Shown: piece by piece, positions 5,925 through 6,480 of the stretch
How positions within the stretch are numbered: the first letter of the stretch is position 1
Layout: each line of letters starts with the position of its first letter
Translations under genes and position numbers: made by a program
Notes under the pieces: generated by a model
What the model was told of the DNA's origin: nothing
Databases searched by the model: none
What the model saw: the letters and a program-made list of their open reading frames with translations, nothing else
From: an uncultured Fidelibacterota bacterium
Lineage (GTDB): Bacteria > Fidelibacterota > Marinisomatia > Marinisomatales > TCS55
Assembly: GCA_913041075.1 (NCBI GenBank)
Contig: CAJWGZ010000058.1
Location: forward strand, 1-6,480
Direction: 5' to 3'
Length of the DNA stretch: 6,480 nucleotides

Positions 5925-6480
5925 CCTTCGAAAATTCTAGATCCTGCGCAAAAACCATGGATCAGGATGATCCACTGGGTTCATACCAAGATAAATTTCA
6001 TTATCCAAAAAATGATAATAAAGAAAATGTAATTTATTTTTCTGGTAATTCTCTTGGGATCCAGCCTAAATCAGTTCGAAAATATGTTGAAAAGGAATTG
6101 AATGTTTGGGAAAGAGAGGGATTGCTTGGTCAACATAGCCGCTGGGAAAATTTCCATGAAAGGCTTATAGAAAACACTGCCAGGCTGGTTGGGGCACAAC
6201 CATCAGAAGTGGTGGTCATGAATGCTCTGACAGTAAATATCCACCTACTATTGGTATCATTTTACCAACCCAATGAAAACAGAAAAAAAATTATCATTGA
6301 GGAAGGAACATTCCCATCGGACCAATATGCAATTAAATCCCAAATAAAATTCCATGGATTTGACCCGCAGGATACGTTAATTGAACTTAGCCCAAGGAAA
6401 GGTGAAGACACGCTCAGAACAAAAGATATTCTAGCTGCAGTAAGGGATATTAATGAAGAGCTGGCTACTGTGATTTTGGG
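5921..6480 (+). CDS. kynU: kynureninase, N-terminal part, cut by window end
   Basis: This PLP enzyme (aspartate aminotransferase fold type I) hydrolyses 3-hydroxykynurenine to 3-hydroxyanthranilate and L-alanine, or kynurenine to anthranilate. The visible 186 codons stay open to the window end; the family is about 410-465 residues, so under half is seen and the PLP-binding lysine is outside. Recognisable parts are DPLGSYQDKF (17-26), YFSGNSLGIQPK (39-50), W63 and the H72/W75/H79 segment, NALTVNIHLLL (101-111) and GTFPSDQY (129-136). Leu103, Thr104 and Phe131 match human Leu137, Thr138 and Phe165 around the cofactor, with the same spacing. ATG 5921 overlaps the ACMSD stop by four bases (ATGA). 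A second ATG at 5957 is possible, but residues 1-12 look like the usual extension before the DPL motif. There is no Shine-Dalgarno. Confidence 0.95.
   Translation, partial: MTFENSRSCAKTMDQDDPLGSYQDKFHYPKNDNKENVIYFSGNSLGIQPKSVRKYVEKELNVWEREGLLGQHSRWENFHERLIENTARLVGAQPSEVVVMNALTVNIHLLLVSFYQPNENRKKIIIEEGTFPSDQYAIKSQIKFHGFDPQDTLIELSPRKGEDTLRTKDILAAVRDINEELATVIL

Overview
The window carries most of an aerobic tryptophan-degradation operon (kynurenine to 2-aminomuconate route) reading rightward, and, at the left edge, the 5' half of a leftward tmRNA gene (ssrA). The DNA is AT-rich, the genes are tightly packed with overlapping stop/start codons, and there are bacterial Shine-Dalgarno sequences, sigma-70-like promoters and a one-piece tmRNA, so the source is a bacterium. 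The long TDO and the cyclase-type hydrolase resemble proteins I associate with Bacteroidota and related FCB-group lineages (including uncultured marine ones). That placement is an impression from memory, not a demonstrated result.

Layout: 1-161, minus strand, 5' part of tmRNA with the resume codon, tag and pseudoknot 1 visible; its 3' half lies outside the window. 162-634, no protein gene. This stretch holds a possible ssrA promoter, a minus-strand intrinsic terminator (255-287), a long hairpin (305-360), a candidate promoter with a 14-bp palindrome across spacer and -10 (420-449), and a second, better candidate promoter (533-562) about 70 bases before the first gene. 635-6480, seven rightward genes with at most 9 bases between them: cyclase-family hydrolase (probable N-formylkynurenine formamidase), tryptophan 2,3-dioxygenase, 2-aminomuconate 6-semialdehyde dehydrogenase, RidA-type 2-aminomuconate deaminase, 3-hydroxyanthranilate 3,4-dioxygenase, ACMS decarboxylase, and the first 186 codons of kynureninase, cut by the window end.

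Together the enzymes take L-tryptophan to N-formylkynurenine (TDO), kynurenine (formamidase), then, after a 3-hydroxylation not encoded here, 3-hydroxyanthranilate plus alanine (kynureninase), ACMS (HAO), 2-aminomuconate semialdehyde (ACMSD), 2-aminomuconate (dehydrogenase) and 4-oxalocrotonate (deaminase). ACMSD, the dehydrogenase and the deaminase point to carbon/nitrogen catabolism rather than only quinolinate/NAD synthesis. Kynurenine 3-monooxygenase is the one missing step and is expected downstream or elsewhere.

The pathway itself is known. The points that deserve a second look are the altered metal motif of the putative formamidase, the TTG start of ACMSD, the unusual tmRNA tag, and the structured intergenic region with an operator-like palindrome and a terminator that has no visible gene in front of it.
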